In this document: positions 54,991 to 64,000 of the stretch, piece after piece
How the letters are laid out: the number at the start of each line of letters is the position of its first letter
Numbering within the stretch: position 1 is the first letter of the stretch
Assembly (NCBI GenBank): GCA_916048055.1
Contig: CAJZHL010000028.1
Location: 2,108,001-2,172,000, forward strand
Direction of reading: 5' to 3'
DNA from: Pedinophyceae sp. YPF-701
Taxonomy: Eukaryota > Chlorophyta > Pedinophyceae
Length of the DNA stretch: 64,000 nucleotides
Program-made: the position numbers and the translations under genes
Notes under the pieces: generated by a model
Database searches by the model: none
Told to the model about the DNA's origin: nothing
The model's input: the letters and a program-made list of their open reading frames with translations, nothing else

Positions 54991-56961
54991 ACGCGGCGCA
55001 GGCAACGCCGTAGTCAGCAACGGCTGGCTGTTGACTGAACCAATCAACCAACACAACAGCAGCCAACCAACCAACACAACACACCTCCCCCCTTCAACCC
55101 CGCCCCCTCGCCCCTTTGGCCCCCCCCCAACGCGAGCGGACGTACACCGCAACGTCTGTGGCCGCGCGCTGCAGGAGCATCAGTCCCACGCGCGTGCCAC
55201 GTAGCCATCGTTTCCGGACCGACCCCCCCGGCCCTTCGCGGGGGGGGTCGCCAGCAACCCTCCGCCCATCACGGCACCCTGTCGACCGAAGCCTCACTCC
55301 CGGCTCCCGCCCCACGTAGTGACCCGACCCCCTCCCCCGACCCCCCCTCCTCGACCCTGACCCTTCTCGTTCCCTGCGAACCCCCCCCCCCTGGGGGCCT
55401 CCTTCCCTCCGACCGATCCTCATCCGCTCGGCACTCTTCAGTCTCGTGCGGCTCGAGGAATGCCCTCTTCAGCAACCACACCTCAACGACGACCCCCCCC
55501 CCATAGAACTGCCCTGTACCAGGTACCCCCCCCGCCTCCCTTTTCGACCCGACCTCCTGGGACCCCTCGGTCCCAGGTGCCCGCCCGCCCAGGCTCACGA
55601 AATGTCATGAATGGTCACGTCAAGACCGTTCGTGACATTGGGACATGTATGTCGCGCACAGCGCAGGATATGAACCAGCTAACCCCCCCCCCCTCCCCTC
55701 TTCATTCATATCCGCCGCCCTTCCTTCGACCCGCCACCCGCCCTTCTCGTAGGATCCCCGCCCTCCCCTTCGTTCCCGTCCTTCGCTCCCGTTTCCTGAC
55801 GAATTTTCGACCCAAGCGAACGACTCGCGCGCTGCGTGTGCTCCCATCTGGCACGCACTCGCGATTCGTTCGGCGGTTGGACGCGCCTGGCTGAAGAACC
55901 AACCCGGCAGGAACTCTCTCACTCCCTCTCTCGGAACGGGCGCTCTGCCAGCTCTCGCGTGCCGCCAATCACGACACTCCTCCGGCCGCCGCCGGAGGAT
56001 CACGCCAGCTGACACCCCGGGAGGCCATGTCTCACGATTCCAGCTCCAAGCTTGCGTAGTTCACCCCGTGCCCACCCGCCGCATCCGTACCCGCGGCTCC
56101 ACCGACCCCGCCCCCCCCCACACGGACCGGACGGAACATGTTCCCCTCTTGTTCTGGAGCTCGAGCCGCCAGGTGCCGCGGCTCGATCATCCGTCAACTT
56201 GACCGACAGAATGACGCTCATCCAGACACCTTCGTGGTGGGATGATGCGGCATGAGAGGAAGCCGCTCCCCCTCCGGCCGTCGTTCCGGGATCCGCCTTT
56301 CGATGTATCCAGGCTTCTGTCTTTGTGCCGAACCATCCAATCAGCGCAAGCGATCTGAACCACCATGAAGCAGTCCCCCGTGCGCCGCCTCGTGCCCCCG
56401 AGCCCGCAAAGCGCAGCTCCTGTAGCGGCTCGGAGAAGCGCACCACAGTGCGGCGCGGCGACTGGTTAGAAGCTCGAATGGATCCCCTCGCCATGTGACA
56501 CGCCCTCTCGAGCGACGCACCGTCCCAGTCAAACACGAGGAGCCTAGCTGCGCCCTTACCTGCGGAGATCGTCCTCGGCCAGGGAGGTTTGCGTCTTGTT
56601 TTTGTCTGTCAAGTCGCTCTGTCATTTGGGGTGCGAAAAGGTTGGGAATCGCCCCAGCATTTCGTCTGCTCTTCGGCGGCGGTCCAGGGAGTGTTGCCGG
56701 CGCAAAGCTGCGGCCGTGGGCTCCTCTGGCCCCGGCCATGACGCAGTCTGACTGGACGGGTGCCGTCCTGACAACGCGGGCGGGACTGCTCCTCCTCACA
56801 AGGGCAGCGCGGCTCGCTTGCTCGGTCCCGTTTGGTGTCGCTGGGCAGCAGAATCGCGCTCCTCCCACGGGGCAGAACACGTGGTGCGCTGCAGTGATGA
56901 CGCCGCTTTTAGGCATGCAGCTAAGGGTGGGGTCGGTGAGGCGGTCCTCTGGGATTGCTGG
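54991..56961. other. gene-free region, C-rich on the + strand
   Basis: It begins with the SWT1-like 3' UTR, including a CAACCAACC simple-sequence patch near 55045-55080. No open frame with domain content was found on either strand. The composition is described as a separate entry. Confidence 0.5.
55085..56130. repeat. strand-asymmetric C-run region (G-run on the - strand)
   Basis: Many runs of 7-11 C occur on the + strand, for example near 55123, 55225, 55381, 55493, 55525, 55683 and 56109, with few matching G runs. The minus strand could form G-quadruplexes and the plus strand i-motifs. Confidence 0.7.
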
Positions 56962-59116
56962 ATGTCAAGACGGCGATTTCGACGTGGCGTTGAAGACGCC
57001 GGGTGCTCACGTGCGTCGCCTGCGCTCTTCTGCACGTGGTGTTGCTTGTTGCGTAGCTGCACGTTGGCCTGGCCGGTCCACGTGCGGCGGCCGAGACGTT
57101 GCGATCTTGTGATCCCCGTGAAATACTTCGTTCAGGAATACGGGCCAACTTTCAACTCCGAGGACGATCGCAAGACGCCGGTGTGGGCGCGAAACAATGG
57201 CAGCAGTGAGGAGAGCGCTCCGCGCAAGCGGGCCCGCTTCGGGAGCCTGACGAACGGCAACGGCCCGGACCCGATATTGCGGGACTGCTGCATACTTCCG
57301 TCGCGCGTGCGCCGCGAGCACTCGGCAGACTGCGGGGCTGCAGTAGCTCTGACTGGCAACTGCACGACAACCGACCGGCAGGTGGAGATTTTCGAGCACC
57401 AGGTGCAGTCAATCCCCGATCACACTCTCCAGGGCCGTATGTTTCTGTGCGGTCGCCACCTGGTTCAATGTGTCGGTGCAGTGCCGTGGCTCCTGCCTGC
57501 TTGTTTTCGCCCCCGCGGGGCTTCTTCGAACGTCGCTCCTTGCGTCCCGTGCCCCACCACGCAAGCACCAAAGGCAGTGCGCCTGCTCGACCCCTACATC
57601 GTTCTCTCTGGCCCGCTGCGGGCGCGGAAACAGGCACGCTCACAACGTGCACATCCGCTCCGTGACCGCAGGCACAGATCATCAGGCTCGCAGGCAGTGA
57701 CGCGTCACGCCTTCTCCTCGGCAAGGTTCTCGGGCGGGGAACGTTCGGGAAGGTGTACGGCGGGGTCCTGTGCGCGGGCGACACGCAGGACGCCGTAGCT
57801 GTCAAGGTGCAGCGCCGCGCTCTGGACGCTCGCGACTACGACGCGGTGCAGACCGGCGACCTCCGCGTACTGCACGACTGCACGACCGACCTGGAGCCGC
57901 TCGCTGACTGGGTTCCGTACGACCCCCTCCTGGGAGAGTACACGTTGATGGTTCACGCGGGGAGCAGCGGGGCCCTCGACGCGATCGCCGCGCCGATCTG
58001 CGCCGGAATCATCAGAATGAACGATCAGCTGCAGAGCTGCATGGTCATGCAGCGCGTCGGGCCGTCCCTCGATGACGCTTTCCCGAGAGGCATTGCAGAC
58101 TGGAGCGAGTGGAGGGACCTCGCGCTCGCCTCGCTCCGGGCGCTGCGAAGGTACGCCCGACCCTTTGCCATATTTGATGCACCTCTTGCGCGGTCTTGCG
58201 TTCCCGACCGCGGCAGTGCGCGCCCGGAACGCAGGCTACACGAGTGCTCGGTGTTCCACGGCGACATCAAGCCCGCGAACATCTGCCTCGCGGCGCCCGG
58301 GAGCAGGGAAATCAAGCTGATCGACTTCGGGTTCGCCGGGACCGTCGACGAGGACCCCGACAGCGGCAGCATGACCTTCTTTGGGACGCCCGCCTTCAGT
58401 GCCATCGACTACCTGCTCGGAGGGGCGCCGTACAGGCTGCTTTACGACGTCGAGTCGCTCGCGTACGCTCTCTTGGACGTCCAACAGAGCCGCGGGCTTC
58501 CCTGGGACATGGACGACATGCTGCGCAGCTTCGACAGGAGGGGCTGCCCTTGGACGATCGACGACCTCGCGCAGGTGACGGCGACAGCTGGAAAACTCAC
58601 CAGATATTCGAAGATGCCCGGGCTGCACCTGCAAGGCCGTCACACCCTTTTCCTGCGCCGCGTTGCGTCCCTGAAAGCTTCTGCGTGGCACACTCACACG
58701 CCGTCGCCCCGCGAGCCGGTGCGACGCAGGCGGCGGACGCAAAGCAGGAGGTGCTCGACGACCCGTGTTCGCGTGCGGAGCTCCCGGCGTGGTTCATTGC
58801 CTTTACTGACATGGTGCGGGCGGCAGCCTGCCTCCAGGGGAAGAAGCCGCTCACCAGGACGCAGATCAACGCGCTCTACGCGAACCTGGCGGACATAGTG
58901 TCGGACAACAGGCTCAATACAACGTGAGTGCCCGCTGCGACGGCACTGCGGGCTGGACGCAGGCATCATGTGTGCGCGCTGCGATGACGGCGCCGCACAC
59001 CCCTCATCGGGCTTGCATGCAGGTTCTACAACGTGTCTCCGTGGGCGAAGGACGCCGCGAACCGGGGGGTGAGGGCGATGTTTGGCGTGGGCGAGCAGGT
59101 GGGGTGGTCCGCCTGA
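56962..59116 (+). CDS. divergent VRK/CK1-like protein kinase
   Basis: Secure exons are 57672..58150, 58235..58574, 58730..58923 and 59023..59116; all junctions are GT-AG. The upstream part (a frame from Met 56962 to a CAG|GT donor at 57381 or 57402, with APRKRARFGS as a possible NLS) fits in phase but is uncertain. Kinase features are the glycine loop LGRGTFGKVYGG, the catalytic lysine in VAVKV, the catalytic loop FHGDIKPANI (HGD, as in VRK kinases, instead of HRD) and IDFGFAG (DFG). FGTPAFSAIDYLLGGAPYRL and YDVESLAYALLDV resemble the CK1/VRK activation-segment region. The last short exon (FYNVSPWAKDAANRGVRAMF) follows a perfect GTGAGT donor; ignoring it would end the protein early at 58927. 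The substrate is unknown. Confidence 0.75.
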
Positions 59117-59439
59117 CGCCACGAGTCCACAGCCGCAGAGACCGGGCGAAGATGTCTTACGCGCGGTGTAGAATCATCCAGCGGCGGTGCGAGGAGCGGC
59201 AAATCAAGAGAGCGCACCACGAGCGCATGCCTTGAACGAAGCAAACAGAGCAGCAAGAAGAAGATGCGCACACTGCACCCGTGATCCATTCCTGCACGTG
59301 TGACGCACCGCCCCGCCACGGTCCCGCGTCGTCCTGCGCCGTTACACTCCTGCGCTCGCCTGCCGCATGTGCGCGGTCAGGGCGTCAACTCCGGAGACAA
59401 AAGCAAAGCAAAGCGAGCCAGCTGGCAGCCGTGGGCGCG
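59117..59439. other. convergent spacer, 323 bases
   Basis: It lies between the kinase and SOUL-gene stops. It is A/G-richer near 59220-59270. No gene or structured element was recognised. Confidence 0.35.
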
Positions 59440-60887
59440 TCAGGCCGCGAACTGGATGTCGCAGCTGAACACGGACGGCGGCAGCTTCTTCGCCATGTCC
59501 GGCGGGTAGCACGCCGACGGCACGGCCTTGGCCTCGCACCACGCGCAGCCCGCCTGCTCGCACGCAGCCTTGTCCGACCAGGGCTTGCACTCCCCGTCCT
59601 GCGCGCGGTTCAGGTACCGCTCGAAGGAGCCCTCCCACTTCACGAGCACCTCGTTGTGGCGGTGCCGGAGCTGGAACGGGGGGTTGAATCCGAGACTCTG
59701 GAACTCGTCCATCTCGGCCTCGATGCCCTGGGACATGAGGAGAGCGTACAGCGACCGCGCCTGCTCGTACGTCTTGCCCTTCCACGCCCAGCCGCCGAAG
59801 CCCACGACGCTCGCCACGAAGCCGTCGCGCCGGTCGATGTACAGGTCGTCGTTCAGGGGCGCGGGGGGGTTGTCCTGGAACTCCGCCGGGAGGACAAAGG
59901 CCATCGTGTACGGGCCGTCGCGCGTGCCCTCGAAGCCGTCCTTCGCAGGGATCGTCACCGACACCGGGGCCGTCATCTCGATCTTCGTCCCCATCTCGTT
60001 CTCCCCTGCAAGCAGTCGCGCCCACGTCAGTCAGTCTGGAGTTCCAACAACCCCCTTGCGACGTGGCCCGCGAGATCGGTGACCCCGCGGGCCGCATTCG
60101 CGATTGCCTGCGCGGCCTCCAGCAGCTGCGTCACGAACCACGCTACCCGCGCGGGCGATACAAGGCCAGGGGTGCTCACCTCCGATGTATTTGTACAGGC
60201 GCCTGAAGCCACGCGCCTGGGCGTTGTAGTAGCCCGTGTCGATCTGCGTCGCGACCCACACCGTCGGCGGGTACTCCCGCACCTCCACGCCATCCTCACT
60301 CTTGTTCAACAGCCTGCGAGGCCGGACCGCAATCACCGCCGTCAAGGCGCGTCATCCTTGACCGCTCGGTCCCAGTATCAGTGGCTGAGGCATCGGCGCC
60401 GCTGGACGGGCTGCGTCGACGGAGCGCCGCGGGGGGCAAGCCCGGAGGTTGTTCGCCGAGCGCAGAGGCAGTGGGTGCTCACTTGTACGGTGCGCACTCG
60501 AGGTTTGGCGGGCAGTAGTCGTTCTCGTCTCCGCGGATCGTCGGGATCGGGCGTGGGTGGGCACGCAGGGAGCCAGAGAGAGTGCCGGACCCTGGTCTGC
60601 CCAAGCTGGCCGGGTGGATGCCCTGCGGCGCGTGAAGGGGTCGGGCTCGCGGTCGCGTGAGTACAAGGTGTCGCGGCAGTCGGGTCGCGCGGTGGCGAGA
60701 TAGTGAGCCCGGTCTGTGAGGAGCAACGCGAGCTGGCTGGTTGCACGCGGCCTCCTGCCCGCACGGCCGTCGTGGCGGCGACTTGACAGCATGGAGGCGG
60801 TCGAAGCGTGGAACGGACCATGGAGACTCCGCACAGCGTAGAGAAGACGGCGGCGAGAGCCAGAAGGCGCACGACCGGGCCCATCAT
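59440..60887 (-). CDS. SOUL/HBP heme-binding family protein with signal peptide
   Basis: Exons 60887..60835 (tentative), 60596..60483, 60313..60180 and 60005..59440 join to 288 residues in phase. The first exon encodes MMGPVVRLLALAAVFSTL, a typical signal peptide. The SOUL domain starts with YCPPNLECAPYK|LLNKSE and DGVEVREYPPTVWVATQ, continues FRRLYKYIGG|ENEMGTKIEMTAPV (the conserved SOUL block), GPYTMAFVLPAEF, and VASVVGFGGWAWKGKTYEQA. A Cys-rich insert follows near the C-terminus (ECKPWSDKAACEQAGCAWCE), before a final FSCDIQF. SOUL proteins bind heme or tetrapyrroles. Signal peptide and paired cysteines suggest a secretory-pathway or secreted form with disulfides; that is inferred. Confidence 0.85.
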
Positions 60888-61210
60888 CGTGGCGCGTCCA
60901 CGAGCCCGGAGAATGCGTGGCACGGCGATCAAGCGAGGCGAACTTGCGAGCCCCGAGATTGACAGCTGCTCTGCCACCGTGGTGCGCGATCGCACGACCA
61001 GAACCCCGCAGGCAAGGGCCTGTGTGCGAGAGGTCCCGCGCTGACCAAGGCTGCCCGTTTCGGCCGATCCTTTTGTGGTTCGGAGACAAACGGCACTTCA
61101 GGGCACGGATATCTCACACGAGACCTGAGATAACACGGAATATCGGAACATCCGAGGCTGCTCTGTGGCGCGCTTTCTTTTGCACCAACCATCATCCACT
61201 TGCGCGCTCC
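60888..61210. other. intergenic spacer, 323 bases
   Basis: It lies upstream of the SOUL gene and downstream of the hydrolase gene, both leftward. It is somewhat AT-richer around 61090-61160. No distinct element was seen. Confidence 0.35.
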
Positions 61211-62467
61211 TCATTCGCTCTTGTACACGATCCTCACCTCCGGCAGCCCGTCGATCTTCCCGCACACGCTATCGCCCGGCAGGACCGGCCCTACGCCCTC
61301 CGGCGTCCCTGCAAGCATGCACTCTTACTACCAACTCTGACTACCAACCAAGCATGAGTCAGTCAGTAAGCACCTGCACGCCGCGCGCTCCGCGGCCGGT
61401 CGGTCGGCCCCCCTCTCGCGCACCGGTCATGATGAGGTCCCCGGGCCGGAGCTCGGTGAGTTCACTCAGGTAGTGGATGATGTCGGGCACGCGCCAGACC
61501 ATCTCGCCCAGAACCCCCTCCTGCCTGTGCTCGCCGTTGACGTCGCACGTGACTCGCAGCCCCGCCATCGCCGCGACCGGGTCGATGTCCCAGTCGTCCC
61601 GCGGCCACTCCGAGGCCGGCACGACCTCCGAGCATGGCGCTGCGTACGGAAACGATTTCGACATGTCCCACGGCCCGCCCGTGCGCCGAGCTTCGTTCTG
61701 GATGTCTCTGCGGGTCATGTCGAGGCCCGTGCACCAGCCGCCGACGTATGCCATGGCCTCGGAGCGCGGGATGGGTCCCGAACCTGCACGGGGAATGATC
61801 ATATGAATTATTGATACGAATGTCACTTGGAATCGAGTCACTGGGGGTCTGGCGGGGGCTGAGCAAGGCGCGGGAGCGGCTGCTGATCCAGGGCGACGGA
61901 CTGCGCGAGGATGGAGCGCTGAGACGAAGCTGCGACGGACAGGCAGCTTTGACGCGCCGTGCGTGGAGGTCGCTCACCAGCCGGCTGTTCGCGGCCGATG
62001 ATCGCGCAGAGCTCGACTTCGTGGTGCAGTACTTCCGTCGACAGCGGGAAGGGGACGGACTCTCTCGCACCGCGCGCGTGGAAGACGTCCTCGGCCTGCG
62101 CAGGCATGAACAAGACAAGGGGGCGGACGGAACGTTCGTCGCCGGGAAGTGCGAATGTTTCATCTCAAGCGCACATTTGTGGCAGGAAGTCTGCATCGAA
62201 ACCACGGGAACCCGAGATGAAGCCCCAGGCTCGCGTCGCCCGGGGCGTTGAAGCAGCGTGCTCCCCTACCCACCGGGGCGTCACCTGCTTGCAGAAGAAG
62301 ACTGGAGGCTCCTTGTCTGGATCGCAGCCGAGCTCACGAGCGTGCTTGGCGTAGTTCTTTCCGACGCAGAAGCACCGGCGGATGTACACGCGCTGGTCCC
62401 CCTTGCCGCGCACTGGCAGCGACGGCCTCACGCCGTCAGTGGACAACGCGCCCGCGAGATTCGCCAT
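61211..62467 (-). CDS. fumarylacetoacetate-hydrolase family protein (FAHD1-like)
   Basis: Exons 62467..62285, 62095..61978, 61783..61424 and 61308..61211 join to 252 residues, all GT-AG, close to the 220-250 usual for FAHD1. Blocks in order are CFCVGKNYAKHARELG, EPPVFFCKQ, LHHEVELCAIIGRE (metal-binding ExE), YVGGWCTGLDMTRRDIQ, PWDMSKSF, RVPDIIHYLSELTELRPGDL, and IMTG|TPEGVGPVLPGDSV. The family includes acylpyruvate hydrolases and oxaloacetate decarboxylase. The domain is compact, without the long N-terminal domain of true FAH. The N-terminus lacks a clear presequence, so location is open. The small last exon (31 codons) carries the conserved TGTPEGVGP end. Confidence 0.9.
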
Positions 62468-62705
62468 CCTGCGTCCCCGTCCTGCGTACACTCGCGCAGC
62501 GCACGCCACCAACAACGCCCTCCTCCGCCACTCACCCCGCTGTCACACCCCCCTTCCACAACACCCCCGCGCACAAGCCAAGACACCGAGCCGCCCACGC
62601 GCCCCTGAGAGCCCCCTCGGCGCCGGACCGCGACTCACCCGCCGCGCCAGTCGGCACACTATTCCTGCCGATCACACATAGAGAGCACGCATCGCACATC
62701 GTGCG

Positions 62706-64000
62706 TCACCCCGTCTCGAAGCTCCGCTCCTTCCGGATGAAGTGGATGTCCGTCTCGATCCAGTACGAGTCCGTGCACGCCGCCACGGGGTCCGTCTTCG
62801 CGATGTCCCGGTGCTTGTCGCACAGCTCCTCGCGCTTGCCCTCCTTGCACATGTCCGCGAACGGGAACGCGTCCTCGTCCGACTCGTAGCAGCACACCGC
62901 GTCCGGCATCCCGTCCTTGATCGCCCCGACCGACATGCGGAACCCGCGCGACTCCATGTACCGCACCATGTCGGAGCAGCTCTTTTGGCCCTCATAGAAA
63001 AAGGGGCCCTGGTCGCGGATGACCTCGGCCGTGACCGTGCGGACGCGGTCGAGGTGCTCGCCCGCGCTCATGATGACCTCGAGGTCCAGCCCCTGCGCGT
63101 CCACCTGCGGCCAGTCGGGCCACGCAACGCAAACGCTTGTTTGCAAGAGCGTGGGAGGGAGGGCAACCCTACTGCGCGCACAACGCTGCGTCAGAGTGGT
63201 GCCGGGTGGTCTGGCGTGGACTAGCACAGCCTCGCGGCCTGAGTAGCGTGCCTTCCCGGCGCACGCTGCGATGCTAGATGAAATAATGGATCAACATTCG
63301 AAACAATCGAGAAATTCCCTACCTTGAGGTTGTCGATGGGAAGGTCGAACCAGCTCATGATGGTGTGCAGCGGCAGCGTCGGGACGGTCCGGTGCTGCTT
63401 GACCTCTTCGCACCCGGACCACCCCAGCGCCGACATGCCCTCGGCATCGGGCTTGGCGAGACTGCTGCACCCGTCGACCTGCGACACGGTGAAGTCCGCG
63501 GACGACCCGAACCCCTGGCCCTGCTGCGCCTCGGGCGGCCCGGGCTGCGCCGCTACCGGCAGAATCACGGCCCGCGGGTGCATGAAACCCAGAGGAGCGA
63601 AAATGTCGTGGTGGACGCCGATCCGATTGAGCAGGTGCGCGTACCTGCGCGGATTAGACGGAGACGGGCGGTTGCGGCAGCGAGCGCAGAGCGCACCGTC
63701 GCGGGCGGCGATAGCCCGCATGATGCGGACTTTGTAGTCGTGCGTCAGGCGCAAGAGCGACCATGCCGTGCTGTGGCCCGGCGTGGGTGGCGCACGCCCT
63801 GCTTCCGACGTCCGGGGGTGCACTGTGCAGGCGCTGGGCGGGAGCCGCGGCGTGAGGCCCGCTCGCACTGCGGCCGCTCCGCCGGCGCGAAACGCGGCAC
63901 CAGTTGTGTGGCAGAGGTGTGTTGACGCTGCTGCGCGGTGAGTGCGGGGGCGGCCGGGCCGCGTACTTGTCCATGAGAGGCTCGAGGATGATTGCGAACG
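62706..64000 (-). CDS. FkbM-type methyltransferase, C-terminal part (gene continues beyond the window)
   Basis: Visible exons are >64000..63967, 63644..63323 and 63104..62706, GT-AG, phases 2 and 0. The first ends FAIILEPLMDK|YAHLLNRIG, the next ends SWFDLPIDNLK|VDAQGLDLEVIMSAG, a pattern typical of FkbM/methyltransferase-21 domains (the K-D-x-[EQ]-G-x-[ED]-x-E-V region). VRTVTAEVIRDQGPFFYEGQ and MVRYMESRGF also match the usual domain end. The C-terminal tail is Cys- and Asp-rich (CCYESDEDAFPFADMCKEG) and contains SYWIETDIHFIRKE. FkbM proteins are SAM-dependent O-methyltransferases, in algae often acting on glycans. The acceptor substrate is unknown. The N-terminal SAM-binding part lies outside the window. 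Confidence 0.75.

Noticed and set aside
51744-55013. 1089-residue + strand frame
   Set aside because: It is a shifted reading of the SWT1-like gene; the PIN and GYF motifs are in the other frames joined by introns.
55094-56540. several minus-strand frames in the C-rich region, rich in Gly/Arg/Glu
   Set aside because: They follow the G-run composition of that strand and show no domain or splice continuity.
58924-58927. stop right after RLNTT as the kinase end
   Set aside because: The stop lies within a perfect GTGAGT donor, and the following exon at 59023 continues in phase for 30 more codons.

Overview
This window is nuclear DNA from a GC-rich, gene-dense eukaryote. Almost every gene is split by short introns (about 90-500 bases; donors mostly GTGCGC or GTGAGC, acceptors mostly GCAG). 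Several predicted products look plastid-targeted (a CPBP-type intramembrane protease and a TPR protein with a transit-like N-terminus), and one gene matches the EF-hand plus mitochondrial-carrier architecture known from plants. That points to a photosynthetic protist, most simply a green (prasinophyte-like) alga. A haptophyte-type alga cannot be excluded, partly because GC-AG introns are unusually common here. No bacterial operon, CRISPR array, rRNA or convincing tRNA was seen.

I reconstructed 22 protein genes by joining exons at splice sites that keep the frame. Left part (1-24 kb): the 3' end of an OCRE-domain splicing-type protein; a secreted lamin-tail/FAS1 protein with a ShKT domain embedded in the FAS1 fold; a WD40-like protein; a lipid-anchored SAM-domain protein; a CPBP protease; two tandem coiled-coil RING proteins (the first with FG-like repeats); a RAD7-like LRR protein; and a Patched-type sterol-sensing membrane protein. 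Middle (24-45 kb): an EF-hand mitochondrial carrier, ornithine aminotransferase, a cationic amino-acid transporter, a cysteine-rich orphan, a WD40 protein and cytosolic glutaminyl-tRNA synthetase. Right part (45-64 kb): a TPR plastid-type protein, a coiled-coil protein, a SWT1-like GYF+PIN endonuclease, a divergent VRK/CK1-like kinase, a SOUL heme-binding protein, a FAHD1-like hydrolase and the 3' end of an FkbM-type methyltransferase gene.

The genes are mostly unrelated housekeeping genes alternating between strands; ornithine aminotransferase and the amino-acid transporter are divergent neighbours and could share a promoter region. The most unusual signals are three inverted duplications (foldbacks): two lie in separate introns of the ornithine aminotransferase gene, and one long one (arms about 190 bases, about 20-base loop) lies between the glutaminyl-tRNA synthetase and TPR genes. 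Next come the high share of GC-AG introns (7 of about 54), the RING gene whose frame breaks by one base inside a 24-base minisatellite, and the ShKT-in-FAS1 architecture. All gene models are hand-built without transcripts or database searches; 5' ends are the least certain parts.
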